Positions 1 to 6,495 of a stretch of 8,132 nt of DNA are shown piece by piece. Location of the stretch: assembly GCA_027451785.1 (NCBI GenBank), contig DAIDIS010000057.1, forward strand, positions 1-8,132, in the 5' to 3' direction. Every line of letters begins with the position of its first letter. The stretch's first letter is position 1. This stretch comes from Acidimicrobiales bacterium. GTDB lineage: Bacteria; Actinomycetota; Acidimicrobiia; Acidimicrobiales; JAKAVM01. The notes under the pieces are model-generated. The model saw only the letters and a program-made list of their open reading frames with translations. It searched no databases and was not told where the DNA came from. Position numbers and translations under genes: made by a program.

Positions 1-71
1 CAACTCCATATAGTGGACTTTAGCCAAGGTAATCTCTGAGGCAGAATGCCGAATCAGAAATCAATCTCCAG

Positions 72-1973
72 ATGATGGGGGGACCCGGATGGGCGACGAT
101 GCGCTCGTTCCGACGGGACTCTTCCGTAACTAAGCAAAAACTCGCAAAAGGAACATTCCGAAGGATCGTTCGCTTCGCTTCGCCCTATCGAGTTCCCCTC
201 ATCTACTTGACGTCCCTTATCGCAATCGACTCGTTGCTCGGTGCCGCCACACCCCTCTTGTACCGGGCAATAATCAACGACGGCATCCTGAAACACAAGC
301 CCCGCCTCGTGGTCGACCTAGCCGCAATAGTGGCGGCCATCGCAATTGCCGACGCCATCTTGTCTATGGCGGAGCGCTACTTTTCCGCCAGGATCGGCGA
401 AGGATTGATCTTTGACATGAGGACAAGAGTATTCGCTCATGTACAGCGTATGCCGATCGCCTTCTTTACTCGTACCCAAACCGGCGCTCTGGTCTCCAGG
501 CTGGACAACGATGTCCTGGGGGCCCAGCAAGCCTTTACCAGTACTCTCTCAAGTCTCGTCAATAATTTCTTCACGCTGGCAGCGACTCTTTCGGTGATGT
601 TCGTGCTCTCGTGGAGGATCACCCTGGCGGCGCTCGTCCTGTTGCCCACCTTCGTCTTTCCCGCCCGGTGGGTAGGAAAGAAGCTCCAGGCGATCACTCG
701 AGAGAGCTACAACTTAAACGCTTCTATGACTTCGACCATGACCGAAAGATTTAATGTCGCCGGAGCACTTTTGACCAAGTTGTACGGACGACCCCAGGAC
801 GAAGACACCGGTTTCGCAATTCGAGCGGGAAGAGTCCGCGATATCGGAGTCACATCCGCTATGTACAGCCAAATTTTTATGGCTTCGTTGATGTTGATTG
901 CGGCACTTGCAACAGCAGTCGTCTATGGCTGGGGCGGGTTGCTCGCCGCGAAGTCAGAACTCACCGTCGGAACGGTGGTTGCAATGGCGTCGTACCTGAC
1001 GAGGCTCTATGGGCCACTAACATCCCTTTCCAATGTCAATGTCGACATCATGACCGCGCTCGTCTCCTTCGAGCGGGTCTTTGAGATCCTCGATCTTCCG
1101 CCGATGGTGGCGGAATCCCCTGTCGCCACCGATCTTGCGCGGAACTCGCAAGAGATAGAGTTCCGTGAGGTCAGCTTCCGTTACCCTACGGCAAAGGAAG
1201 TATCGCTTGCCTCTTTGGAGTCCGTGGCTATCTTGGACTCCGCTCCGGACAAGGAAGTCCTACATTCCATTTCCTTTACGGCAAAGCCGGGGGAGCTCGT
1301 CGCTCTGGTAGGTCCATCGGGTGCGGGCAAGACTACAATCAGCCAACTGATATCGAGGATGTACGATCCGACCGATGGCCAAGTTCTTATAGGTGGTCGC
1401 GATCTCAAGGATGTAACCCTTTCATCCCTAAGGCGAGTAGTCGGTGTAGTAACCCAAGACGCCCATATGTTCCACGACACGATCAGGGCGAACCTCCTAT
1501 ACGCCAAGCCGGACGTTACGGAGGACGAGGTAATCTCGGCTCTAAGCGACGCCCAGATCCTTTCTTTGGTAGAGCGCCTCCCCGAAAAACTGGATACGTT
1601 GGTCGGCGACCGAGGCTACCGTCTCTCGGGCGGAGAAAAGCAGCGAATGGCGATTGCAAGGCTGCTCCTCAAATCTCCGTCGATAGCGGTTCTGGATGAG
1701 GCAACCGCCCATCTCGACTCGGAATCCGAACTGGCAGTTCAAGAGGCGCTTTCTCGTGCATTATCCGGAAGGACTTCAATTGTTATCGCTCATAGGCTCT
1801 CTACCATCCGCAAAGCCGACAAAATTCTTGTCGTCGATGACGGCAGGATTGTCGAGCAAGGGAATCACGACGAATTGCTCCGGCAAGGCGGGCTATATGC
1901 TGAACTGTACCGGACTCAGTTTTCTCGGCAAGAAGTTGCAGAAGGTAATGACAAGGACAAAGTGGAGGAATAA
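72..1973 (+). CDS. ABC exporter half-transporter (TMD-NBD fusion, MsbA/LmrA-like)
   Basis: The protein (633 aa) joins a type-I exporter membrane domain (about residues 35-335, six hydrophobic segments) to one ATPase domain (about 360-620). It should work as a dimer in the cytoplasmic membrane; the substrate cannot be told. The ATPase motifs are intact: A-loop Tyr371, Walker A GPSGAGKTT at 414-422, Q-loop Gln462, signature LSGGE at 518-522, Walker B ending in Asp542 with catalytic Glu543, and H-loop His574. About 17 extra residues (VSLASLESVAILD and flanks) lie between A-loop and Walker A; I know this insertion from many actinobacterial exporters, so it is a lineage trait and not damage. The start is uncertain: ATG at 72, 75 or 99 all precede the first membrane helix and none has a good ribosome binding site. 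The stop overlaps the next gene by one base. Family assignment is secure; the transported compound is unknown. Confidence 0.95.
   Translation: MMGGPGWATMRSFRRDSSVTKQKLAKGTFRRIVRFASPYRVPLIYLTSLIAIDSLLGAATPLLYRAIINDGILKHKPRLVVDLAAIVAAIAIADAILSMAERYFSARIGEGLIFDMRTRVFAHVQRMPIAFFTRTQTGALVSRLDNDVLGAQQAFTSTLSSLVNNFFTLAATLSVMFVLSWRITLAALVLLPTFVFPARWVGKKLQAITRESYNLNASMTSTMTERFNVAGALLTKLYGRPQDEDTGFAIRAGRVRDIGVTSAMYSQIFMASLMLIAALATAVVYGWGGLLAAKSELTVGTVVAMASYLTRLYGPLTSLSNVNVDIMTALVSFERVFEILDLPPMVAESPVATDLARNSQEIEFREVSFRYPTAKEVSLASLESVAILDSAPDKEVLHSISFTAKPGELVALVGPSGAGKTTISQLISRMYDPTDGQVLIGGRDLKDVTLSSLRRVVGVVTQDAHMFHDTIRANLLYAKPDVTEDEVISALSDAQILSLVERLPEKLDTLVGDRGYRLSGGEKQRMAIARLLLKSPSIAVLDEATAHLDSESELAVQEALSRALSGRTSIVIAHRLSTIRKADKILVVDDGRIVEQGNHDELLRQGGLYAELYRTQFSRQEVAEGNDKDKVEE
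1964..1970 (+). promoter_or_regulatory. Ribosome binding site of the peroxidase gene
   Basis: GGAGGAA sits just ahead of the ATG at 1973 and inside the last codons of the ABC transporter gene. It is the best Shine-Dalgarno match in the window. It fixes the peroxidase start and, with the one-base overlap, points to translational coupling of the two genes. Confidence 0.75.
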
Positions 1974-2461
1974 TGACAATCTTCGACTACCCGGTTAGCC
2001 GCCTATCCGGAGAATCGGGTTCCCTTGGCGATTTGAAAGGGAAGACGCTGCTCATAGTGAACGTAGCTTCCAAATGTGGGCTGACGCCGCAGTACGTTGG
2101 GCTTGAGAGACTTCATGAGACTTACAAGGACAAAGGGTTCTCGGTTGTCGGTTTCCCCTGCAACCAATTCGGCGGACAGGAACCTGGCTCGCCTGAAGAA
2201 ATTCAGGAGTTCTGCTCAATGACATACGGAGTTAGCTTTCCAATGTTTGAGAAGGTGGAGGTAAACGGTCCGGGCCGCCACCCCATCTACGAAGAGCTGA
2301 CGACCTTTGCGGACCCAGACGGTGAGGCTGGAGACATCAAATGGAATTTCGAGAAGTTCCTTATCTCGAAGGATGGAGAAATCGTCCAACGCTTCCGGCC
2401 GATGACGGACCCGGAGGATTCGATGGTCATAGATGCGATCGAGGAGCAGCTCTCCATCTAG
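1973..2461 (+). CDS. gpx: Glutathione peroxidase family protein, probably thioredoxin-dependent
   Basis: The 162-aa protein has the full, normal length of bacterial glutathione peroxidases. It should reduce hydrogen peroxide or lipid hydroperoxides in the cytoplasm. The catalytic tetrad is visible: peroxidatic Cys35 in ASKCGLTPQY, Gln69 in FGGQEPG, and Trp124-Asn125 in KWNFEKF. A cysteine is used where mammalian enzymes have selenocysteine. Cys81 (EFCSMTYGVSFP) sits where thioredoxin-dependent members carry their resolving cysteine, so reduction by thioredoxin is more likely than by glutathione, which actinobacteria generally lack; this is inferred from family knowledge. The ATG overlaps the exporter's TAA by one base and has a strong ribosome binding site, so the two genes form an operon. 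A stem-loop just past the stop may end the transcript. Confidence 0.96.
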   Translation: MTIFDYPVSRLSGESGSLGDLKGKTLLIVNVASKCGLTPQYVGLERLHETYKDKGFSVVGFPCNQFGGQEPGSPEEIQEFCSMTYGVSFPMFEKVEVNGPGRHPIYEELTTFADPDGEAGDIKWNFEKFLISKDGEIVQRFRPMTDPEDSMVIDAIEEQLSI

Positions 2462-2524
2462 CTGCCTTTCCGGGCATTCAGAATAGGTCCTCCAGGCAGC
2501 CGGCAACCAAGGTTGCTGCTGCCT
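2461..2524. terminator. Stem-loop region at the convergent peroxidase/flavodoxin junction
   Basis: A near-perfect hairpin spans 2494-2524. AGGCAGC (2494-2500) pairs with GCTGCCT (2518-2524), and GCAACC (2503-2508) pairs with GGTTGC (2511-2516), leaving only a small 2x1 internal loop between the helices. A third copy of the outer heptamer, GCTGCCT at 2461-2467, overlaps the peroxidase stop and could compete for the same partner. No T-run follows on either strand, so this is not a classic intrinsic terminator. It could still stop or stabilise transcripts from both sides. It lies mostly in the last codons of the minus-strand flavodoxin gene. Confidence 0.4.
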
Positions 2525-2939
2525 CCGAGACCCTCTCGATGGAATCAGCTGTGATGGGGCCCTCGACACCTATGGGGAGCAGGGACTTCCTCCACTTCAG
2601 TCCAGTAGCAATTCTCTCGACACTCTCAATGGCACCGGTAACGTCGGTATCACCTTTAACAACTAGGAGATAAGGCTTACCGGCCGTGACGTCCAGGCAC
2701 GGATCGTATATCCGCTCAAAAAAATCCTTCAAAGCACCTGACATGTACCCAAAGTTTGCCGGAGTACAGAGGATAATTGCCCGGCTCGCCAATACGTCCT
2801 CAGCGCCTGCGTCAAAGGCATTCTTCAAGACCACACGGTCGCCTTCAGGTACAAGGTCTCCAGCTGCCTTAGCTGCTTCGCTCGCCAATCGCATTGTCGA
2901 GCCTGACCTGGAGTGTTCCACCACTAGATAGTCTGCCAA
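2478..2939 (-). CDS. Flavodoxin-fold FMN-binding protein (flavodoxin/NADPH-dependent FMN reductase-like)
   Basis: This 153-aa protein has a flavodoxin-like fold and no membrane segment, so it is probably a cytoplasmic FMN-dependent electron carrier or oxidoreductase. After strand beta-1 (YLVVEH) comes the phosphate-binding loop HSRSGSTMRLA (9-19). The second FMN loop is TPANFGYMSGALKDFF (59-74), a signature I associate with small actinobacterial flavodoxin-family proteins. The third strand is KPYLLVVKG (88-96). The start is taken as TTG at 2939: an in-frame stop lies 12 bases upstream, the nearby ATG at 2944-2942 is in another frame and soon meets a stop, and the first internal GTG codons would cut off beta-1. 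There is no clear ribosome binding site. It converges on the peroxidase gene with 16 bases between the stops and diverges from the response regulator. Its redox partner is unknown. Confidence 0.88.
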   Translation of the reverse strand: MADYLVVEHSRSGSTMRLASEAAKAAGDLVPEGDRVVLKNAFDAGAEDVLASRAIILCTPANFGYMSGALKDFFERIYDPCLDVTAGKPYLLVVKGDTDVTGAIESVERIATGLKWRKSLLPIGVEGPITADSIERVSEAAATLVAGCLEDLF

Positions 2940-2945
2940 GCCATC

Positions 2946-2951
2946 AGGCTA
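2946..2951 (-). promoter_or_regulatory. Possible -10 element for the flavodoxin gene
   Basis: Read on the minus strand this is TAGCCT, which fits the actinobacterial -10 consensus TANNNT. It ends six bases before the TTG start, so transcription could begin at the start codon itself (leaderless). No -35 box was recognised. The motif is short and could be chance. Confidence 0.25.
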
Positions 2952-3013
2952 ACTCAACAACGAGAGCGGGGACGCTGGTCGGAGGGCGAGCAGCTATCCC
3001 GCATTACGGTAAC

Positions 3014-3019
3014 TACCAT
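3014..3019 (+). promoter_or_regulatory. Possible -10 element for the two-component operon
   Basis: TACCAT fits the TANNNT -10 consensus and ends eight bases before the GTG start of the response regulator. There is no Shine-Dalgarno sequence in the gap and an in-frame TAA at 3010-3012 rules out an earlier start. A leaderless or two-base-leader transcript would explain this arrangement. No convincing -35 box was seen. Confidence 0.3.
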
Positions 3020-3027
3020 TTATCGCA

Positions 3028-3759
3028 GTGACAGATTTATCCGGGTTCCCATCATCGGTTCAGCAGACGGTCTTAGTCGTAGAAGATGACAACGCCGTCA
3101 GGACTTCATTGCAGCGGGCGCTAGGCCTTGAGGGCTACTCCGTGGAGGTGGCCAACGACGCCGAGGAAGGCATCTCTCGGTTGAGGGCGAACCCGCCGGA
3201 TGCGATCGTTTTGGACATCATGCTCCCCGGAATGGATGGAGTGACCTTTTGCACCTTACTTAGGTCAAAGGGCGACTGGACTCCGATCCTCATGCTGACG
3301 GCGAGAGACGCCGTTGAAGATAGGGTTCGCGGCCTTGACGCCGGAGCGGATGATTATCTCGTTAAACCCTTTGCGTTGTCCGAGCTGCTTGCCCGGCTTA
3401 GGTCGCTGCTACGTAGGAATGGAGACCCGGAAGAGGGCATATTGCGGTTCGGCGACCTCGCCCTCGATCGATCCAGATTCGTAGCGATGAGGTCAACCCG
3501 GGAATTCAACCTCACCAGGACCGAGTTCTCGTTGCTGGAACTGTTGATGAACCATCCAAGGCAGGTCTTGACCCGCGAAGTGATATTGGAGCGGGTCTGG
3601 GGCTTCGATTCTCAATCGACTTCCAACTCACTTGAGGTATACATCGGAAACTTGCGCCGCAAGACCGAGGGCGGAGGCGAGCCTCGACTTATTCATACTA
3701 TTTGGGGCGTCGGATACGCTTTAAGAACGGAACGCAGTAGGGAGCCCGCGGGAAAATAG
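3028..3759 (+). CDS. OmpR/PhoB-family response regulator, MprA-like
   Basis: This 243-aa DNA-binding regulator should be phosphorylated by the kinase encoded directly downstream. The receiver domain (about residues 14-130) has the acidic pair Asp20-Asp21, phospho-acceptor Asp63 in VLDIMLPGMDG, switch residues Thr91 and Tyr110, and Lys113 in the KPF motif. The winged-helix domain (about 140-238) contains LTRTEFSLLELL, the recognition-helix region SNSLEVYIGNLRRKTE and the closing IHTIWGVGYALR hairpin. From memory, the receiver and the C-terminal half are strikingly close to mycobacterial MprA, an envelope-stress regulator; orthology is not established. The start is GTG at 3028, forced by an upstream in-frame stop, with no ribosome binding site, so the mRNA may be leaderless. 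A 37-base gap separates it from the kinase gene. Confidence 0.96.
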   Translation: MTDLSGFPSSVQQTVLVVEDDNAVRTSLQRALGLEGYSVEVANDAEEGISRLRANPPDAIVLDIMLPGMDGVTFCTLLRSKGDWTPILMLTARDAVEDRVRGLDAGADDYLVKPFALSELLARLRSLLRRNGDPEEGILRFGDLALDRSRFVAMRSTREFNLTRTEFSLLELLMNHPRQVLTREVILERVWGFDSQSTSNSLEVYIGNLRRKTEGGGEPRLIHTIWGVGYALRTERSREPAGK

Positions 3760-3779
3760 CGAGCTTCCGTTTTCGGCTT

Positions 3780-3786
3780 GGAGAGG
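3780..3786 (+). promoter_or_regulatory. Ribosome binding site of the histidine kinase gene
   Basis: GGAGAGG lies ten bases ahead of the TTG at 3797 and is the only good Shine-Dalgarno match in the 37-base gap. It supports TTG 3797 (or the adjacent TTG at 3800) as the start. Confidence 0.55.
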
Positions 3787-3796
3787 TTGCCGCCCG

Positions 3797-5254
3797 TTGT
3801 TGCTTAGGACCAGGATCGCCACGGTTGCGGCCGCTGCCGTAGCCCTTGCTGTCGCTCTGGCGGCCGTCGCCGCTTATTTCCTGGTACACCGAGAGCTTTT
3901 CGACTCTCTCGACTCTCAACTGGCCGCCCGTACCGACATGATCGCGTTCAGAGCCACCCACCTGCCTGACCCCGAAGCAATTCGGGGTATCGCTGGAGGA
4001 ACCTCGAGTCCATCAAGCCAACCGGTTGGGGTTGTGCCCCTGAACGGGATATCGCCGAAATCCCCGCGGCTGGTCCCAATCTTCACAGGCAAGAGGCAGA
4101 GCAACCCGCAAGGTGTCTCGGTGCAGTTCATCGACAGGCACGGCAATCGCCTGCTTTCCGTAGATAACGGCCCGAACTTGAGCATCTACAAGCACTACAT
4201 ACCTTTCGCGAGTCATCGCTTGCCGTCTATGTATGCATCGGTGAAAATCCACGGAGTTCCATTCCAGATATTCGTCCACTCCCTAGCTCCACGAGGCTAC
4301 GTAATAGCCGCTGCTTCGCTACAGGAGATCGACCGACAGCTTCACGATCTAGCTCTTTTACTGGGGGGGGTGGTGCTCGTAGGAATAATCCTTGCCGCGA
4401 CACTAGGGTGGCTGGTGGCGAGAACTGCCCTGCTCCCTTTGGGACGGCTGACGGCAGCCCTCGGCGAAATCGCCGAGACCTCCGACCTCTCAAGAAGGGT
4501 GGACGTCGCTCGGAAGGACGAGTTGGGACAACTGGCAACCCGATTCAATCACCTATTGAGCGCGCTGGAAGACTCCCAAGACTCCCAACGGCAGCTTGTC
4601 GAGGACGCCGCTCATGAGCTGCGTACGCCAATGACCAGCCTTCGGACGAACTCCGAATTGATTAAGCGAATGGACATGCTCGCAAAGCTCGATCAAAGTC
4701 AGCTTGCCGACGACATGATCAGTCAGATCGACGAGCTCACTTCTTTGGTCTCAGGGCTGGTCACATTGGCGAGGGGATCCGGCGCGGTTGTCCCAGCCTC
4801 GGTCTTCTCGCTCGAGGACTTGGTCAATGAGGAAATATCGGGAGCCGGGTCGTACGCGCGGGCCAAGCAGGTCAGGATTTCTGCAGACCTCCAACAATGC
4901 TGGGTCAATGCCCCCCGTGAAAGAGTTGGAAGCGCCGTCTCCAACCTTTTGGACAATGCAATCAAGTGGAGCCCGACAGGTGGCGAAATTAATGTCAGCC
5001 TGAAAGACGGCGAACTATTGGTCGTCGACGAGGGGCCTGGAATACCCGAGGACCATCTTCCCCACATCTTTGATCGTTTTTACCGGGCGCCCAATGCCCG
5101 TTCCATGCCAGGGTCGGGTCTGGGGCTTGCAATCGTCAAGCAGATTTCGATTGCAACCGGAGGACATGTCTCAGCATCCAACCTAGACAGCGGTGGCGCT
5201 GCTTTCCGACTGTGCATCCCCACAAGCGCCCCAGCACCCGCCGGCCAGGGCTAG
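3797..5254 (+). CDS. Sensor histidine kinase, MprB-like, with HAMP domain
   Basis: The 485-aa membrane kinase should sense an extracytoplasmic signal and phosphorylate the regulator encoded just upstream. It has an Ala/Val-rich first membrane helix (about 7-30), an extracytoplasmic region without cysteines (about 31-184), a second helix (about 185-208), a HAMP domain (about 209-262), a dimerisation domain with phospho-acceptor His273 in DAAHELRTPMTSLRTN, and an ATP-binding domain. The N-box (NLLDNAIKWSP) includes Asn387, the G1 box is DEGPGIP (Asp411) and the G2 box is GSGLGLA (439-445). The kinase core reads very like mycobacterial MprB from memory, while the sensor region seems divergent, so the signal need not be the same. 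The start is TTG, supported by GGAGAGG ten bases upstream. A run of eight G at 4363-4370 encodes part of the second helix and could be prone to slippage. The gene converges on the DUF929 gene. Confidence 0.95.
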   Translation: MLLRTRIATVAAAAVALAVALAAVAAYFLVHRELFDSLDSQLAARTDMIAFRATHLPDPEAIRGIAGGTSSPSSQPVGVVPLNGISPKSPRLVPIFTGKRQSNPQGVSVQFIDRHGNRLLSVDNGPNLSIYKHYIPFASHRLPSMYASVKIHGVPFQIFVHSLAPRGYVIAAASLQEIDRQLHDLALLLGGVVLVGIILAATLGWLVARTALLPLGRLTAALGEIAETSDLSRRVDVARKDELGQLATRFNHLLSALEDSQDSQRQLVEDAAHELRTPMTSLRTNSELIKRMDMLAKLDQSQLADDMISQIDELTSLVSGLVTLARGSGAVVPASVFSLEDLVNEEISGAGSYARAKQVRISADLQQCWVNAPRERVGSAVSNLLDNAIKWSPTGGEINVSLKDGELLVVDEGPGIPEDHLPHIFDRFYRAPNARSMPGSGLGLAIVKQISIATGGHVSASNLDSGGAAFRLCIPTSAPAPAGQG

Positions 5255-5343
5255 TCCACCCGGGAGTTGGCGCGCTCGCCTATCAAATTGCCGCAGTACC
5301 CAACCCTATCTGAGCGAATGGTCGAACTCGCCGGTTCAATACA
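5255..5343. other. Convergent intergenic gap without a clear terminator
   Basis: These 89 bases lie between the kinase stop and the DUF929 stop. I see only very short stems (such as GGCG/CGCC at 5269-5280) and no T-run, so no intrinsic terminator can be supported. Confidence 0.5.
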
Positions 5344-6327
5344 CTAAGAGGTTGCATTCGCATTTGAGCTAGGCGTGGTGCTCTGAATAGTTGACTCGGC
5401 CTTGGTGATGATGCTGTCGGAACAGACCGATGCAGGTTGGTTGTTCGTTGCCAAGCAGATGGCACCGATCAGGAAGTTTGCCGTTGCATCAACGTTCTGG
5501 GCGACATCGGAGCCCGGAAGGGAAACCAAGGCGGCAATGTGCTGCCAGCTCTGGCCCGTTAGGACTTGAGGGGTATAAGACGCCCCGGAGAGCATCGCAT
5601 TGCCTCCGAAATCGATGAACGGGATGGGCCCATTTCCCGGAGAAGCATTAGGAACGTACGGGGCAGCGTCGTACTTGGCTACCAGACGCAATTCCTGAAC
5701 GTTGGGAGCGTCGAGGTTCTTGTGGTTCCTGTCCTGACTCTCGACAGGCAGGAAGCTGATGTACTTACTTTTGTAAGACGAACCATGGAAGGAAAGCGTG
5801 TTCGTGCTTGGAAAGGAGTCGGTGGATGACGACTTCATCAGGCCCAGTTTCGAGAAGGTGCCGAACCGACTGAGGGCTATAGCCAAAGGCCACCTCTCCG
5901 CCGCACAATACGGGCAGTACTCGGCCCCAAAATAGAAGATCGCCGGTAATCCGTGATAGGTCACGGGCGGAGCCGACAGAACCATCGGAGACGAAACGTT
6001 GCTGGGACTACCAAGTCCCACTTGGTCGAGGACACTTGTCGGGACCGAGGTAATCGGCTGAACCACCGACTGAGGAGCTAGGCCGAATCCTGATGAGCTT
6101 GGTGATTTGGTGATTTTGACTACTACGAGCACCGCAACGGCGACTACGACTAATCCTACCAATGCCCAGGCTATTCCCGTGCCCACTCGCCCTCCGCCCG
6201 GTGCGGTTCTCAATCCTGAGTTCCCTCGGGATGCGGCGCCCTTTCCGCCCTTCCTTCCGTGGCTTCCTTGACCACCGGTGCGCTCACTCCCGGACTTCGC
6301 CGAGTCATTTCCACTTTTTGTTGCCAT
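5344..6327 (-). CDS. DUF929 family membrane-anchored thioredoxin-like protein
   Basis: This 327-aa protein matches the DUF929 family as I know it, typified by FYFGAEYCPYCAAERWPL (131-148). The N-terminus (1-50) is rich in Gly, Ser, Lys and Arg and is followed by one membrane helix (about 52-70), so the rest should face outward, tethered by a Ser/Pro-rich linker (about 74-122). The CPYC motif (Cys138, Cys141) sits where thioredoxin-fold proteins have their redox pair, and Pro236 in GPIPFIDFGG looks like the cis-proline. Two further cysteines, 291 and 302, near the C-terminus may form a structural disulfide. No function is established for the family. An extracytoplasmic thiol-disulfide role is inference from the motif. 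The ATG at 6327 has only a weak GGA upstream; a TANNNT-like box eight bases ahead may give a leaderless mRNA. The NHL gene lies 168 bases upstream on the same strand. Confidence 0.88.
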   Translation of the reverse strand: MATKSGNDSAKSGSERTGGQGSHGRKGGKGAASRGNSGLRTAPGGGRVGTGIAWALVGLVVVAVAVLVVVKITKSPSSSGFGLAPQSVVQPITSVPTSVLDQVGLGSPSNVSSPMVLSAPPVTYHGLPAIFYFGAEYCPYCAAERWPLAIALSRFGTFSKLGLMKSSSTDSFPSTNTLSFHGSSYKSKYISFLPVESQDRNHKNLDAPNVQELRLVAKYDAAPYVPNASPGNGPIPFIDFGGNAMLSGASYTPQVLTGQSWQHIAALVSLPGSDVAQNVDATANFLIGAICLATNNQPASVCSDSIITKAESTIQSTTPSSNANATS

Positions 6328-6335
6328 ATTCCAAG

Positions 6336-6341
6336 AGCCTA
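6336..6341 (-). promoter_or_regulatory. Possible -10 element for the DUF929 gene
   Basis: On the minus strand this reads TAGGCT, which fits TANNNT, and it ends eight bases before the ATG. The same eight-base spacing is seen ahead of the response regulator gene. No -35 box was recognised, so this is tentative. Confidence 0.25.
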
Positions 6342-6384
6342 ATCGCTCGGCGGATATGTTGCCGGGCTCACTTCGTCACCGAAT

Positions 6385-6423
6385 GCGTGATGCCTTCATC
6401 CGATTCGTCGGTATTCATCACGC
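6385..6423. repeat. Inverted repeat upstream of the DUF929 gene
   Basis: GCGTGATG (6385-6392) and CATCACGC (6416-6423) are perfect 8-base inverted copies separated by 23 bases. They lie in the gap between the NHL gene stop and the DUF929 start, about 58-96 bases upstream of that start. They could form a long-loop hairpin in the transcript or a pair of half-sites for a regulator. No T-run follows, so a terminator role is unlikely. Confidence 0.45.
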
Positions 6424-6432
6424 TCGTAACGG

Positions 6433-6446
6433 CGCCCGATCGGGCG
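6433..6446. repeat. Perfect 14-base palindrome CGCCCGATCGGGCG
   Basis: The sequence equals its own reverse complement over 14 bases. It is 50 bases past the NHL gene stop and about 106 bases upstream of the DUF929 start. As DNA it could be an operator for a dimeric regulator. As RNA it would form only a five-pair stem with a GATC loop and no T-run, so a terminator is less likely. Confidence 0.45.
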
Positions 6447-6495
6447 AAGAAATTTACTGGTTGCTCCGGTCGATTGGTGGCCATTCCGGTTGACC

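Noticed and set aside
1..71. Promoter for the exporter operon, with TAATCT at 30-35 as a -10 box
   Set aside because: No matching -35 box at a sensible distance and too little upstream sequence to judge.
1194..1260. Extra segment in the exporter ATPase domain as possible damage or a new domain
   Set aside because: The same kind of insertion (SLASLE-like) is common in actinobacterial exporters, and all ATPase motifs around it are intact.
4571..4588. Tandem copy of a 9-base unit (GACTCCCAA twice, coding DSQ-DSQ) just before the kinase His box, suspected insertion
   Set aside because: From memory of MprB, the distance from the HAMP FN motif to the phospho-acceptor histidine is the same, so there is no net insertion and the coiled-coil phase is unaffected.
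5255..5343. Possible terminator between the kinase and DUF929 genes
   Set aside because: Only four-pair stems and no T-run could be found.
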